Shown here: positions 7,805 to 14,574 of the stretch, piece by piece
How positions within the stretch are numbered: the stretch's first letter is position 1
Layout of the letters: each line of letters opens with the position of its first letter
Origin: Clostridiaceae bacterium
GTDB taxonomy: Bacteria; Bacillota; Clostridia; Oscillospirales; Acutalibacteraceae
Assembly: GCA_904501675.1 (NCBI GenBank)
Contig: CAJGCL010000043.1
Coordinates: 1 to 15,172 of the forward strand
DNA length: 15,172 nucleotides
Reading direction: 5' to 3'
Notes under the pieces: model-generated
The model's input: the letters and a program-made list of their open reading frames with translations, nothing else
What the model was told of the DNA's origin: nothing
Database searches by the model: none
Program-made: the position numbers and the translations under genes

Positions 7805-8380
7805 TCAATCCTCAAAGGAGTTTGTTTTTATTCCAAAAGCGATTTCACCCTCGCTATCCTTTTGCTCTAACAATGTAAAACCACATTTTTTATAGAATTT
7901 AACGCCGTTTTCATTTTTAGAGCCAACGGTAAGCATAACACCGGGAATGCCTTTTTCGCAAAGATGCTTGCATAATGCTTTTATAAGCTGTGTACCAAAG
8001 CCCTTGTGGTGATATGGGGGAGTAAGGTCTATATGAAGGTGAGCAGGGTATTCGTCTTTATATTTCTCCTGAAGAACAGTAGAATTTTTTGCCCAGTTGT
8101 AAAGACCCTCGTCAAGATGGGCGTTGAGAGGAAGATATTTTTCATCAAAATTCTTTTTGTAGTTGTCGTAATTTTCTGCACAGATAACATAACCTACTGC
8201 TTTACCGTCGTCATCGAGCACGAAGCAGTTCTGTGGCTCGTTATCTATATAATAATCGCAGAAGGTATGAAGAACAAATTCCTGTAAATCAGGTGGGTCC
8301 TCAGGGCCATCCTCACAATGCAGGCAAACGTACTGCACATCCTTATAATCCTTGTCCTCGTATTTTCTTATTGAAAGCAT
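7805..8380 (-). CDS. GNAT acetyltransferase, similar to the C-terminal domain of animal O-GlcNAcase
   Basis: This 191-residue GNAT-fold protein is the first gene of the operon, with AGGAG 8 bases before the ATG. FVLDDDGKAVGYVICAEN (53-70) is the beta-2/beta-4 region. YPAHLHIDLTPPYHHKGFG (111-129) holds the strand and acetyl-CoA loop. FYKKCGFTLLE (162-172) is the usual C-terminal GNAT block. The acyl-CoA loop is slightly degenerate, with His124 at the first position normally filled by Gln or Arg. The order of motifs (a glycan-like N-terminal segment, FVLEDD-GY, then P-x-HLHIDL) resembles the bacterial homologues of the acetyltransferase-like domain at the C-terminus of human O-GlcNAcase. I judged this by eye without an alignment. 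Its acceptor is unknown; glucosamine, a peptide amine or an amino sugar released in the pathway are candidates. Confidence 0.87.
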   Translation of the reverse strand: MLSIRKYEDKDYKDVQYVCLHCEDGPEDPPDLQEFVLHTFCDYYIDNEPQNCFVLDDDGKAVGYVICAENYDNYKKNFDEKYLPLNAHLDEGLYNWAKNSTVLQEKYKDEYPAHLHIDLTPPYHHKGFGTQLIKALCKHLCEKGIPGVMLTVGSKNENGVKFYKKCGFTLLEQKDSEGEIAFGIKTNSFED

Positions 8381-8409
8381 AATATATCTCCTAAAAATTT
8401 TATATTAAT

Positions 8410-8438
8410 ATGATACACTAAATTAATAAAGGTTGCAA
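8410..8438 (-). promoter_or_regulatory. Sigma-A promoter of the seven-gene operon
   Basis: On the minus strand TTGCAA (8433-8438) and TATCAT (8410-8415) are separated by 17 bases. Transcription would begin near 8403, giving a leader of about 22 bases before the GNAT ATG. No other promoter is apparent between the operon genes, so this probably drives all seven. Confidence 0.6.
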
Positions 8439-8444
8439 CTGCAA
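8433..8444. promoter_or_regulatory. Possible operator: dyad over the operon -35 box
   Basis: TTGCA-AC-TGCAA is a perfect 5+2+5 inverted repeat covering the -35 hexamer of the minus-strand operon promoter. The 8-base palindrome GTTGCAAC (8432-8439) overlaps it. A repressor bound here would block the -35 box. The dyad is short and no regulator gene is in the window, so this is a suggestion only. Confidence 0.3.
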
Positions 8445-8506
8445 TATTACATTATACAACACCTGTTTAATGTTTCGCTTTTGGGGTAAAATTAACATAA
8501 AATGCC

Positions 8507-8535
8507 TTGACTTTATAAAAAATAACACGTATCAT
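8507..8535 (+). promoter_or_regulatory. Sigma-A promoter of the acyl-CoA synthetase gene
   Basis: TTGACT (8507-8512) and TATCAT (8530-8535) are spaced by 17 bases, placing the start of transcription near 8542. AAAAGGAGG (8548-8556) follows, 7 bases before the ATG. The -10 box is identical to that of the divergent operon promoter about 120 bases away. Confidence 0.72.
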
Positions 8536-8563
8536 CATTTTAGTTTTAAAAGGAGGCGAGAAT

Positions 8564-10294
8564 ATGGGGAAACCATGCGAATACCTTTCAAAAATGACAC
8601 CTGTTCAGTTGGCAGAAAACATTGAATATGAGAAAAAATGGCTTCAGTACTATGGTGAGATGCCTGAAAAATTAGATTATCACCAAGGCTCTATATACGA
8701 TATGCTTTATGACGCAATAAGAGCGTATCCTAAAAGCCTCGCAATGGAATATTTTGATGTTGAATTTACTTACAGAGATTTAAGCGAGCACATAGAGCAG
8801 GTAGCTCAGGCTCTTTTAGGGCTTGACGTTGTGCCCAATGAAAGCGTAACAATTTGTATGCCAAATATGCCTGAGGCGATCTTCCTTATTTACGCTATTA
8901 ATAAAATTGGTGCGGTTTGCAACGTTATTCACCCTTTAAGCGACCACGACGATATTGTAAAAGCCGTTGAAGCAACAAACTCAACTCTTGTTTTCACAAC
9001 AGATGTTTCTGCTCTTAAGGTTGAGGGCGTGAAGGCAAAGGTTGTTGTTTGTGAGGTTTCAAATTCGATGAAACCGCTTCTCAGAACGGCATATAACCTT
9101 AAAAACAGAAAAGCTCTCAGGTATCCTGCAGAGTTTATCCGATGGAAAGATTTCCTTAATATGGGCGTTGCTTACGGTCCTATTATTAAGCGTACTAAAG
9201 ATGACCCTGCAGTTATTATCTACAGTGGCGGAACAACAGGTAAATCAAAGGGTATTGTGCTTTCAAACCTTTGCTTCAACTCTCTTGCAACACAGTGCTA
9301 CGCAGTTTGTAAAGAGGCGAGAGCAGGTAACTCTATCCTTTCTGCTCTTCCTATTTTCCACGGTTTTGGATTATGCGTAAGCATTCACGTTCCGTTGACG
9401 TTAGGTCTCAAATGCATACTTCTTCCTAAAATCAGCGTTGGCGATCTGAATAACACAATCAAGAAGAAAAAGCCCAACCTTCTTCCTGCAATTCCTACAA
9501 TGCTGAAGGCTATGACGAATAACCCGCCTTTAGGGCCTGACAGCCTCAGCTCAGTTAAGGTTATTCTTTCAGGTGGCGATTACCTCAGCGATGATGTTCG
9601 CGAAAAGGTGCTTGAATATTTTAAAGGTTGCGGTTCCGATGCTCATATTCAGGTTGGCTACGGTCTTTCCGAGGCAACAGCATTTATTGCTGCTACCGCA
9701 GATACAATAGAGGAAACGGACAATCTTGGTATTCCTAACCCTGATAACATCATTAAAATCTGCGACCCTGAAACAAATGAAGAGCTGCCTGCAGGAACTG
9801 TTGGCGAAATCTGTGTTAACGCTCCGACTGTTATGATGGGTTACCTTAACGAGCCTGAAGAAACCAAAAATGCATTAAGAGTTCACGAGGATGGCGTTAC
9901 TTGGCTCCACACAGGCGACCTTGGCTTTGTTGATGACAGTGGCGTTCTTCACTTTACATCACGCCTTAAGAGAATGATTATTTCAAACGGCTATAACATT
10001 TATCCAACAGAGCTTGAAAACGCAATCAACAAATGCAGATATGTTGCATCAAGCGTTGTGGTTGGCGTAAAAGATAAGGTAAAGCAAGAAGCACCAAAGG
10101 CAGTTATTGTTCTCAAAAAAGGTGTTCAGCGTACCGCGGAGGTTGAAAAGGAGATAAAAGAGTTCTGCAAGCAGCACATTGCGAAGAATGCACAGCCTAC
10201 AGAATTTGAGTTTACTGACGCTTTGCCAACAACAAAAATCGGCAAAGTGAACTACAGGGAATTTCAGAAGGAAACGGAAGAAGAAAGTGAATAA
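8564..10294 (+). CDS. Acyl-CoA synthetase / AMP-dependent ligase (long-chain fatty-acid CoA ligase type)
   Basis: A complete 576-residue member of the adenylate-forming ANL family. It should activate a carboxylic acid with ATP and load it onto coenzyme A. Visible core motifs are the phosphate loop IYSGGTTGKSKG (219-230), LPIFHGFG (262-269), GYGLSEAT (365-372), LHTGDLG (448-454), the hinge region SRLKRMIISNGYNIYP (466-481) and LPTTKIGKVNY (554-564) with the likely catalytic Lys561. No signal peptide or membrane segment is seen. Length and motifs fit medium- to long-chain fatty-acid ligases, but the acyl substrate cannot be read from sequence. The gene stands alone with its own promoter, a strong ribosome site and a terminator directly after the stop. 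A link to the ceramidase-like amidase across the divergent promoter region (a fatty acid released, then activated) is possible but speculative. Confidence 0.93.
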   Translation: MGKPCEYLSKMTPVQLAENIEYEKKWLQYYGEMPEKLDYHQGSIYDMLYDAIRAYPKSLAMEYFDVEFTYRDLSEHIEQVAQALLGLDVVPNESVTICMPNMPEAIFLIYAINKIGAVCNVIHPLSDHDDIVKAVEATNSTLVFTTDVSALKVEGVKAKVVVCEVSNSMKPLLRTAYNLKNRKALRYPAEFIRWKDFLNMGVAYGPIIKRTKDDPAVIIYSGGTTGKSKGIVLSNLCFNSLATQCYAVCKEARAGNSILSALPIFHGFGLCVSIHVPLTLGLKCILLPKISVGDLNNTIKKKKPNLLPAIPTMLKAMTNNPPLGPDSLSSVKVILSGGDYLSDDVREKVLEYFKGCGSDAHIQVGYGLSEATAFIAATADTIEETDNLGIPNPDNIIKICDPETNEELPAGTVGEICVNAPTVMMGYLNEPEETKNALRVHEDGVTWLHTGDLGFVDDSGVLHFTSRLKRMIISNGYNIYPTELENAINKCRYVASSVVVGVKDKVKQEAPKAVIVLKKGVQRTAEVEKEIKEFCKQHIAKNAQPTEFEFTDALPTTKIGKVNYREFQKETEEESE

Positions 10295-10296
10295 TA

Positions 10297-10332
10297 AAAA
10301 TGAGCGTTATCTTTTTCGATAACGCTCATTTT
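10297..10332. terminator. Bidirectional intrinsic terminator between convergent genes
   Basis: A perfect 15-base inverted repeat (10297-10311 and 10318-10332) with loop TTTTTC. The ends are AAAA and TTTT, so it can act on both strands. It begins 3 bases after the acyl-CoA synthetase stop and ends 14 bases before the end of the PHP gene. Confidence 0.9.
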
Positions 10333-10345
10333 ATATGTTGTTTAA

Positions 10346-11761
10346 TTATTTAACAAAACCGGTAATTGTTCTGAGAAGGAACTTGAGGATTGAACGGATA
10401 AGAGCAACTGCATCAACAGGAGCAGGATTGTAAGGTCCTTTTGTTGCGATTTCGTCCATATGGCCGTCATCGCAAACGAAAGCCTGTGTAAGAGTTGTAC
10501 CGCCTTTACCGTTAAGCTCTGCACGAACGTAGCAGCTGATTTCGTCAGAATAGTCTGCAAGCTTGATTGTTGAAGCAACAACACCGTTTGTTGAAACTGT
10601 ATCTGTCTGAAGTGTAACACCGTCTGCAATCCATTTAATCTGATCAGTGTTTTTACCGATAATTGTGATTGTATCAGCATCGTCATCAACTATGATGCAT
10701 GTTACTGTAGGATATGCATCCTCTGTTGCGATTCTTTCGCCAGCTTCGTATCTTGAAACAGCAAAGAAAGCACCATTTTCCATAGCGGAACGAAGGTTTT
10801 CAGGTGAGTACTCAGGAAGAACGAAATCCATAAATGCTGTATCAACATCGTAATATCCGTGAGCATCGTTGTTAGCAAAGCCCCAAACGTTTCTGCCTTC
10901 AGGAATTGTAACCTTAAGGAGCTCATCCCAAAGAACGCGGTCCTTAGATGTTGGACGGTCGAATGAGTTGTAAACCTCAATACCAAGGCAGGATTTGTAC
11001 TTGCGAAGAGATTTAGCAAAGAACTGAACATTACGTGGATCTGTTGCGATCTGGTAGCCCTTTGTCATTTCGTCACCGTTAGGTGTAAGCATAACATTGC
11101 CGTCTTCGTCGTAAACTAACTCGCCGTTTGCTGAACCAAGCCAGTCACCAGGGTGGTTAATGTGGGAGATACCGCCTGCATCCTCAATCATACCAAGCAT
11201 TGTGTCGAAGTCGCCTTCATCACCAAGAATGCCTTCTGTTCTGTCGTCATTCATAAAGTAACCATTAATGTGGTTCTTCTGAGCAACAAGCATATTAGCC
11301 TCAATAGCACCTGTTACACATTCCATACCATTTTCAACAGTACGTCTTGTATGGTCATCCTTATATGTACCATTAAGAATACCTTCAAATTCTTCATCTG
11401 AAAGGTGAGACTGCTCGTTGAGCATAACATGGTTATACTGATAGAGAGGAATGAGAGTTGGCTGTTCATTCCAAGGCTTACCAATAACACCATGGTCAGC
11501 CATAGCGAGGATATCAAAGTTCTGATTATAGTGCTCCTTAACCATTGCGTTTAAATCGATATATGCATCGCTATAGGTTGAGTGAGTGTGAAGATTTGTT
11601 TTGTAGTGGTTATCTTCATTTGCAAGTAAAGAAGTTACGCTTGCATATGGGTTGGTGATTTTGTATGTTTTAACTGCAGCGGTAGCAGAAATCTGCATAA
11701 CGCTGAAAAGCATACAAAGAACCATTACTAAAGATAAAAGTTTAAATAACGATTTTTTCAT
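10346..11761 (-). CDS. Exported PHP-domain phosphoesterase
   Basis: A 471-residue protein with a Sec signal peptide (residues 1-28: KK start, LLSLVMVLCMLF core, likely cut after ATA at 28). The PHP metal-binding motifs are present in order: NLHTHSTYSD (56-65), MADHG (87-91), HINHPGDW (200-207), IEVYNS (261-266) and NNDAHG (297-302). Such proteins hydrolyse phosphoesters with two or three metal ions; being exported, this one would act at the cell surface. Residues 350-430 look like a small beta domain. The last 22 residues (about 450-471) form a hydrophobic, Lys/Arg-containing helix that could bind the membrane or a partner. The ATG is preceded by AAGGGGGA and the gene has its own promoter, so it appears monocistronic. 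The substrate is unknown. Some annotators call this class a histidinol-phosphatase-like PHP, which I consider unsupported here. Confidence 0.9.
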   Translation of the reverse strand: MKKSLFKLLSLVMVLCMLFSVMQISATAAVKTYKITNPYASVTSLLANEDNHYKTNLHTHSTYSDAYIDLNAMVKEHYNQNFDILAMADHGVIGKPWNEQPTLIPLYQYNHVMLNEQSHLSDEEFEGILNGTYKDDHTRRTVENGMECVTGAIEANMLVAQKNHINGYFMNDDRTEGILGDEGDFDTMLGMIEDAGGISHINHPGDWLGSANGELVYDEDGNVMLTPNGDEMTKGYQIATDPRNVQFFAKSLRKYKSCLGIEVYNSFDRPTSKDRVLWDELLKVTIPEGRNVWGFANNDAHGYYDVDTAFMDFVLPEYSPENLRSAMENGAFFAVSRYEAGERIATEDAYPTVTCIIVDDDADTITIIGKNTDQIKWIADGVTLQTDTVSTNGVVASTIKLADYSDEISCYVRAELNGKGGTTLTQAFVCDDGHMDEIATKGPYNPAPVDAVALIRSILKFLLRTITGFVK

Positions 11762-11786
11762 AGGATAATCCCCCTTTATAAAAACG

Positions 11787-11814
11787 ATTATACCATATTA
11801 ATTAATAAAGTCAA
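11787..11814 (-). promoter_or_regulatory. Sigma-A promoter of the PHP gene
   Basis: On the minus strand TTGACT (11809-11814) and TATAAT (11787-11792) are 16 bases apart, and TGG directly before TATAAT gives an extended -10. The start of transcription would be near 11780, with an untranslated leader of about 18 bases. Confidence 0.82.
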
Positions 11815-11893
11815 GATGGGGATTTAGCAAAATTAGGAATTCAGGGGAAGCCCTTATAAAGCTGCCAGAGCTTCGCGAAGGCTTTTCGAAATA

Positions 11894-11925
11894 AAAATAG
11901 CTATGCCTTACGACACAGCTATTTT
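11894..11925 (-). terminator. Intrinsic terminator downstream of groEL
   Basis: AAAATAGCTGTG and CATAGCTATTTT (minus strand) pair over 12 bases with one G-U pair and an 8-base loop, followed by TTTTT. It lies about 125 bases past the groEL stop, beyond the hairpin array. On the plus strand it also ends in a T run, so it may insulate both ways. Confidence 0.65.
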
Positions 11926-11947
11926 TTTATGATATAAACTTTTCTTG

Positions 11948-12049
11948 TGTGCCATAGGCACATATCGCATCGAAGATATATTGAGCCGTCAGGCATATTG
12001 CAAATCCTGCAAAGGATTTATATCGCTGAAAAACGTACAGCGTTTTTCA
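11948..12049. repeat. Array of short hairpins joined by an 8-base linker, downstream of groEL
   Basis: About 100 bases are made of small palindromes: TGTGCC-ATA-GGCACA (11948-11962), ATC-GAA-GAT (11969-11977), GCC-GTCA-GGC (11985-11994), AAATCCT-GCAA-AGGATTT (12002-12019) and TGAAAAACG-TACAG-CGTTTTTCA (12027-12049). Between them an octamer recurs: CATATCGC (11961), TATATTGA (11977), CATATTGC (11994) and TATATCGC (12019), consensus YATATYGM. The first palindrome and its linker overlap by two bases. The array begins one base after the groEL stop on the minus strand, so it is probably transcribed as the groEL 3' untranslated region. It looks like a dispersed palindromic repeat rather than a simple terminator. 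Confidence 0.6.
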
Positions 12050-12050
12050 A

Positions 12051-13694
12051 TTAATACATTCCGCCGCCCTGAGCTGCTGCCATTGCAGCTGCGCTTGCTG
12101 CATCTGCTGCAGGATCCGGTTTATCTGCCACAAGGCTTTCTGTTGTAAGCACCATTGCAGCAACGCTTGATGCGTTCTGAAGAGCTGAACGAGTAACCTT
12201 AGTTGGGTCAAGGATACCTGCCTCTGCCATATCTGTGTATTCTTCAGTTGCAAAGTTGAAGCCGTAGCCTGTTTTTCCTGAACGAAGAATACCATCTATA
12301 ATAACTGAACCTTCAAGGCCTGCGTTTGCAGCAATCTGGCGAACAGGCTCTTCAATTGCCTTGCGAACAATTTTTGCACCTGTGATTTCGTCTGCATCAG
12401 CAAGGGAAGCAATATATGCATCAAGAGCTGGGATTGCATTAAGAAGAGCAACGCCACCACCTGCAACGAAGCCTTCTTCAATTGCAGCCTTTGTTGCAGC
12501 AAGAGCATCTTCAATACGAAGCTTCATTTCCATCATTTCGGTTTCGGTAGCGGCACCAACGCGGATAACTGCTACACCGCCTGCAAGCTTTGCAAGTCTT
12601 TCTTGAAGCTTTTCTCTATCGAAATCAGATGTTGTTGTTTCAATCTGAGCTTTAATCTGATTAACTCTTGCAGCGATTTCGTTTGTATCGCCTGCACCGT
12701 CAACAATGATTGTGTTCTCTTTAGAGATTTTAATCTGTCTTGCGCGACCGAGCTGGTTAACCTGAGCATCCTTAAGGTCAAGGCCAAGCTCTTCTGTGAT
12801 AACCTCGCCGCCTGTAAGGATAGCAATATCGCGGAGCATTTCTTTTCTTCTGTCGCCAAAGCCTGGCGCCTTAACACCTACGCAAGTGAAGGTACCGCGG
12901 AGCTTGTTAACAAGAAGAGTTGCAAGAGCTTCGCCCTCAATATCTTCTGCAACAATTACAAGCTTTTTACCTGCCTGAACGATTTTTTCAAGGAGAGGAA
13001 GAACCTCCTGAATGTTAGAAATCTTTTTATCTGTAATAAGAATGAATGGGTCATCAATAACTGCTTCCATCTTATCGGTATCTGTTACCATATAAGGTGA
13101 AATGTAGCCGCGGTCAAACTGCATACCTTCAACAACATCGCAGCTTGTTTCTGCAGTTTTGCTTTCTTCAACTGTGATTACGCCGTCTGCAGTAACCTTT
13201 TCCATTGCTTCTGCAATAAGGTTACCAATGCTTTCATCTGCAGATGAAACTGTTGCAATTCTTGCAATATCGCTTGAAGATTCAACAGGCTTTGAGTTTG
13301 CCTTGATTGTATCAACAACATTTGCAACTGCATTTTTGATACCCTTTTTAAGAACCATTGGGTTTGCGCCTGCAACAACGTTCTTCATACCCTCGCGAAC
13401 AAGAGCCTGAGCAAGAAGAGTAGCAGTTGTTGTACCGTCGCCTGCAACGTCATTTGTTTTTGTAGCAACCTCTTTAACAAGCTGAGCGCCCATATTCTCG
13501 AAAGCGTCTTCAAGCTCAACCTCTTTTGCGATTGTAACGCCATCATTTGTTATAAGAGGAGCGCCATATTTCTTATCAAGAACAACGTTTCTGCCCTTAG
13601 GGCCTAATGTAATTTTAACGGTGTTTGAAAGCTTATCAATACCTGCCTGAAGGGCGCGGCGAGCTTCTTCACCATAAATGATTTGCTTAGCCAT
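12051..13694 (-). CDS. groL: Chaperonin GroEL (Hsp60)
   Basis: A full-length 547-residue GroEL, the ATP-driven folding chamber of the cytoplasm that works with GroES. The equatorial ATP site is seen at ITLGPKGRNV (28-37) and NDVAGDGTTTATLL (81-94) with Asp86. The chaperonin signature AAIEEGFVAGGG and the preceding RIEDA (the catalytic-Asp region of the intermediate domain) are intact. The C-terminus is an Ala-rich stretch ending GGGMY, a short version of the GGM tail with an extra Tyr. The start follows GGAGG by 8 bases. It lies 35 bases after groES and shares its CIRCE-controlled promoter. Nothing is unusual in length or conserved residues. Confidence 0.99.
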   Translation of the reverse strand: MAKQIIYGEEARRALQAGIDKLSNTVKITLGPKGRNVVLDKKYGAPLITNDGVTIAKEVELEDAFENMGAQLVKEVATKTNDVAGDGTTTATLLAQALVREGMKNVVAGANPMVLKKGIKNAVANVVDTIKANSKPVESSSDIARIATVSSADESIGNLIAEAMEKVTADGVITVEESKTAETSCDVVEGMQFDRGYISPYMVTDTDKMEAVIDDPFILITDKKISNIQEVLPLLEKIVQAGKKLVIVAEDIEGEALATLLVNKLRGTFTCVGVKAPGFGDRRKEMLRDIAILTGGEVITEELGLDLKDAQVNQLGRARQIKISKENTIIVDGAGDTNEIAARVNQIKAQIETTTSDFDREKLQERLAKLAGGVAVIRVGAATETEMMEMKLRIEDALAATKAAIEEGFVAGGGVALLNAIPALDAYIASLADADEITGAKIVRKAIEEPVRQIAANAGLEGSVIIDGILRSGKTGYGFNFATEEYTDMAEAGILDPTKVTRSALQNASSVAAMVLTTESLVADKPDPAADAASAAAMAAAQGGGMY

Positions 13695-13729
13695 AGTAAA
13701 AACCTCCGTGTATATTTAATATGAAATAA

Positions 13730-14014
13730 TTATTCAACAATTGCAAGAATATCATTCTGACGAACAACAATAAGTGTTTCGCCATCGATTTTAACTTCTG
13801 TACCTGAATATTTGCTAAGGATAACCTTATCCCCAACCTTAACCTGCATCTGAACCTCTTTGCCGTCTACAATTCCGCCCGGGCCAACTGCAAGAATTTC
13901 AGCAGTCTGTGGCTTTTCCTGAGAAGCGGCAGCAAGGATAATACCACCCTTTGTTGTTTCTTCTGCTTCGCAGAATTTAAGAACGACTCTGTCGCCCAAT
14001 GGTTTGAGTGTCAT
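13730..14014 (-). CDS. groS: Co-chaperonin GroES (Hsp10)
   Basis: This 94-residue protein forms the seven-membered lid of the GroEL chamber. It begins MTLKPLGDRVVLK, the usual GroES N-terminus. KTTKGG-type mobile-loop sequence appears as TTKGGIILAAASQEKPQ (20-36), followed by the conserved AVGPG block and KVGDKVILSKYSGTE. The ATG at 14014 is chosen because GGGAGG lies 8 bases upstream and the family starts there; the frame remains open further upstream but would run through the CIRCE operator. It is the first gene of the groES-groEL operon. Confidence 0.98.
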   Translation of the reverse strand: MTLKPLGDRVVLKFCEAEETTKGGIILAAASQEKPQTAEILAVGPGGIVDGKEVQMQVKVGDKVILSKYSGTEVKIDGETLIVVRQNDILAIVE

Positions 14015-14055
14015 ATAAAATGCCTCCCGATATATATAAATTATTATTTCTGTCT

Positions 14056-14082
14056 TTAGCACTCCAATGTTTCGAGTGCTAA
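14056..14082. promoter_or_regulatory. CIRCE operator (HrcA binding site)
   Basis: TTAGCACTC-N9-GAGTGCTAA matches the CIRCE consensus perfectly on both arms. It sits just downstream of the groES -10 box, in the position where HrcA represses the operon and releases it under heat or folding stress. The hrcA gene is not in the window. Confidence 0.98.
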
Positions 14083-14086
14083 ACAT

Positions 14087-14115
14087 ATAATATACCTTTT
14101 TAGAGAAATTATCAA
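14087..14115 (-). promoter_or_regulatory. Sigma-A promoter of groES-groEL
   Basis: On the minus strand TTGATA (14110-14115) and TATTAT (14087-14092) are spaced by 17 bases. The predicted start falls at the edge of the CIRCE, giving a leader of about 65 bases that carries the inverted repeat. Confidence 0.8.
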
Positions 14116-14240
14116 GTATTTTTAGGGAAAAATTTAAATAATTACCAAAGTTTACAAAGCGTTAAAACATTTATTGCCATATATATTCAATTTATGCACG
14201 AAGAAGAGCAGAAATTCAAAAACACGAGTACAAGAAAACA

Positions 14241-14260
14241 ATAAAATTTCATAAAATTTC
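14241..14260 (+). repeat. Tandem 10-base repeat upstream of the rpsU promoter
   Basis: ATAAAATTTC occurs twice in a row, ending 2 bases before the rpsU -35 box. AT-rich DNA in this place can act as an UP element for RNA polymerase alpha subunits; the exact duplication may strengthen that. This is inference from position and composition. Confidence 0.5.
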
Positions 14261-14262
14261 TC

Positions 14263-14291
14263 TTGACACTTGCGCTTTGACATAGTATAAT
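14263..14291 (+). promoter_or_regulatory. Full-consensus sigma-A promoter of rpsU
   Basis: TTGACA (14263-14268) and TATAAT (14286-14291) match the consensus at all 12 positions, with the ideal 17-base spacer. The start of transcription would be near 14298, giving a leader of about 53 bases. Confidence 0.93.
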
Positions 14292-14315
14292 GCATATCGT
14301 ATTATGAGAATTATA

Positions 14316-14337
14316 CCTTTGTTGGTAACAACGGAGG
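14316..14337 (+). promoter_or_regulatory. Leader hairpin pairing with the distal part of the rpsU ribosome site
   Basis: CCTTTGTTG (14316-14324) can pair with CAACGGAGG (14329-14337) over nine positions, two of them G-U, closed by a GTAA (GNRA-type) loop. The 3' arm contains a GGAGG. A second GGAGG (14337-14341), 9 bases before the ATG, is left almost free. The structure might tune rpsU translation or be an S21 feedback site. Confidence 0.4.
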
Positions 14338-14350
14338 GAGGGAACTATAA

Positions 14351-14527
14351 ATGAGTCAGGTAAAAGTTAAAGAAAACGAATCTTTAGATAGCGCACTTCG
14401 TCGTTTTAAGAGACAGACTTCAAGAGACGGTGTTATCCAGGAAGTTCGTAAGAGAGAACACTATGAGAAACCTTCTGTAAAGAGAAAAAAGAAATCAGAG
14501 GCTGCTCGTAAGCGTAAGTTCTATTAA
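14351..14527 (+). CDS. rpsU: 30S ribosomal protein S21
   Basis: A 58-residue, highly basic protein of normal S21 length. SLDSALRRFKRQTSRDGVI (11-29) is the conserved core, and the tail KKKSEAARKRKFY is the usual Lys/Arg-rich end. S21 joins the 30S subunit near the anti-Shine-Dalgarno end of 16S rRNA and helps initiation. The doubled ribosome site GGAGGGAGGG (14333-14342) lies before the ATG. It is expressed alone from a consensus promoter and ends in a strong terminator. Confidence 0.98.
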   Translation: MSQVKVKENESLDSALRRFKRQTSRDGVIQEVRKREHYEKPSVKRKKKSEAARKRKFY

Positions 14528-14535
14528 AAAAATGA

Positions 14536-14567
14536 GAGATGAACCTGATTGGTTCATCTCTTTTTTT
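14536..14567 (+). terminator. Intrinsic terminator of rpsU
   Basis: GAGATGAACC (14536-14545) and GGTTCATCTC (14551-14560) form a perfect 10-base stem with loop TGATT, followed by seven T residues. It starts 8 bases after the rpsU stop. A run of A residues precedes the stem, so it may also stop transcripts of the convergent ydbC-like gene. Confidence 0.95.
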
Positions 14568-14574
14568 ATATTTT

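Noticed and set aside
7801..7815. TTG start at 7815 for the ceramidase-like gene
   Set aside because: The ATG at 7800 has GAGGA at proper distance and avoids extra overlap with the GNAT gene.
8469..8487. Possible catabolite-response (cre) site near the operon promoter (AAAAGCGAAACA on the minus strand)
   Set aside because: Only the core resembles cre; the conserved first TG and the symmetry are missing.
11861..11890. Palindrome CTTCGCGAAG upstream of the PHP gene, considered as terminator or operator
   Set aside because: The 10-base core is perfect, but no T run or clear extended stem supports a terminator, and it lies too far upstream of the promoter for a confident operator call.
12603..13100. 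Plus-strand open frame opposite groEL
   Set aside because: GroEL is certain on the minus strand; the opposite frame has no ribosome site and a composition expected of a complementary frame.
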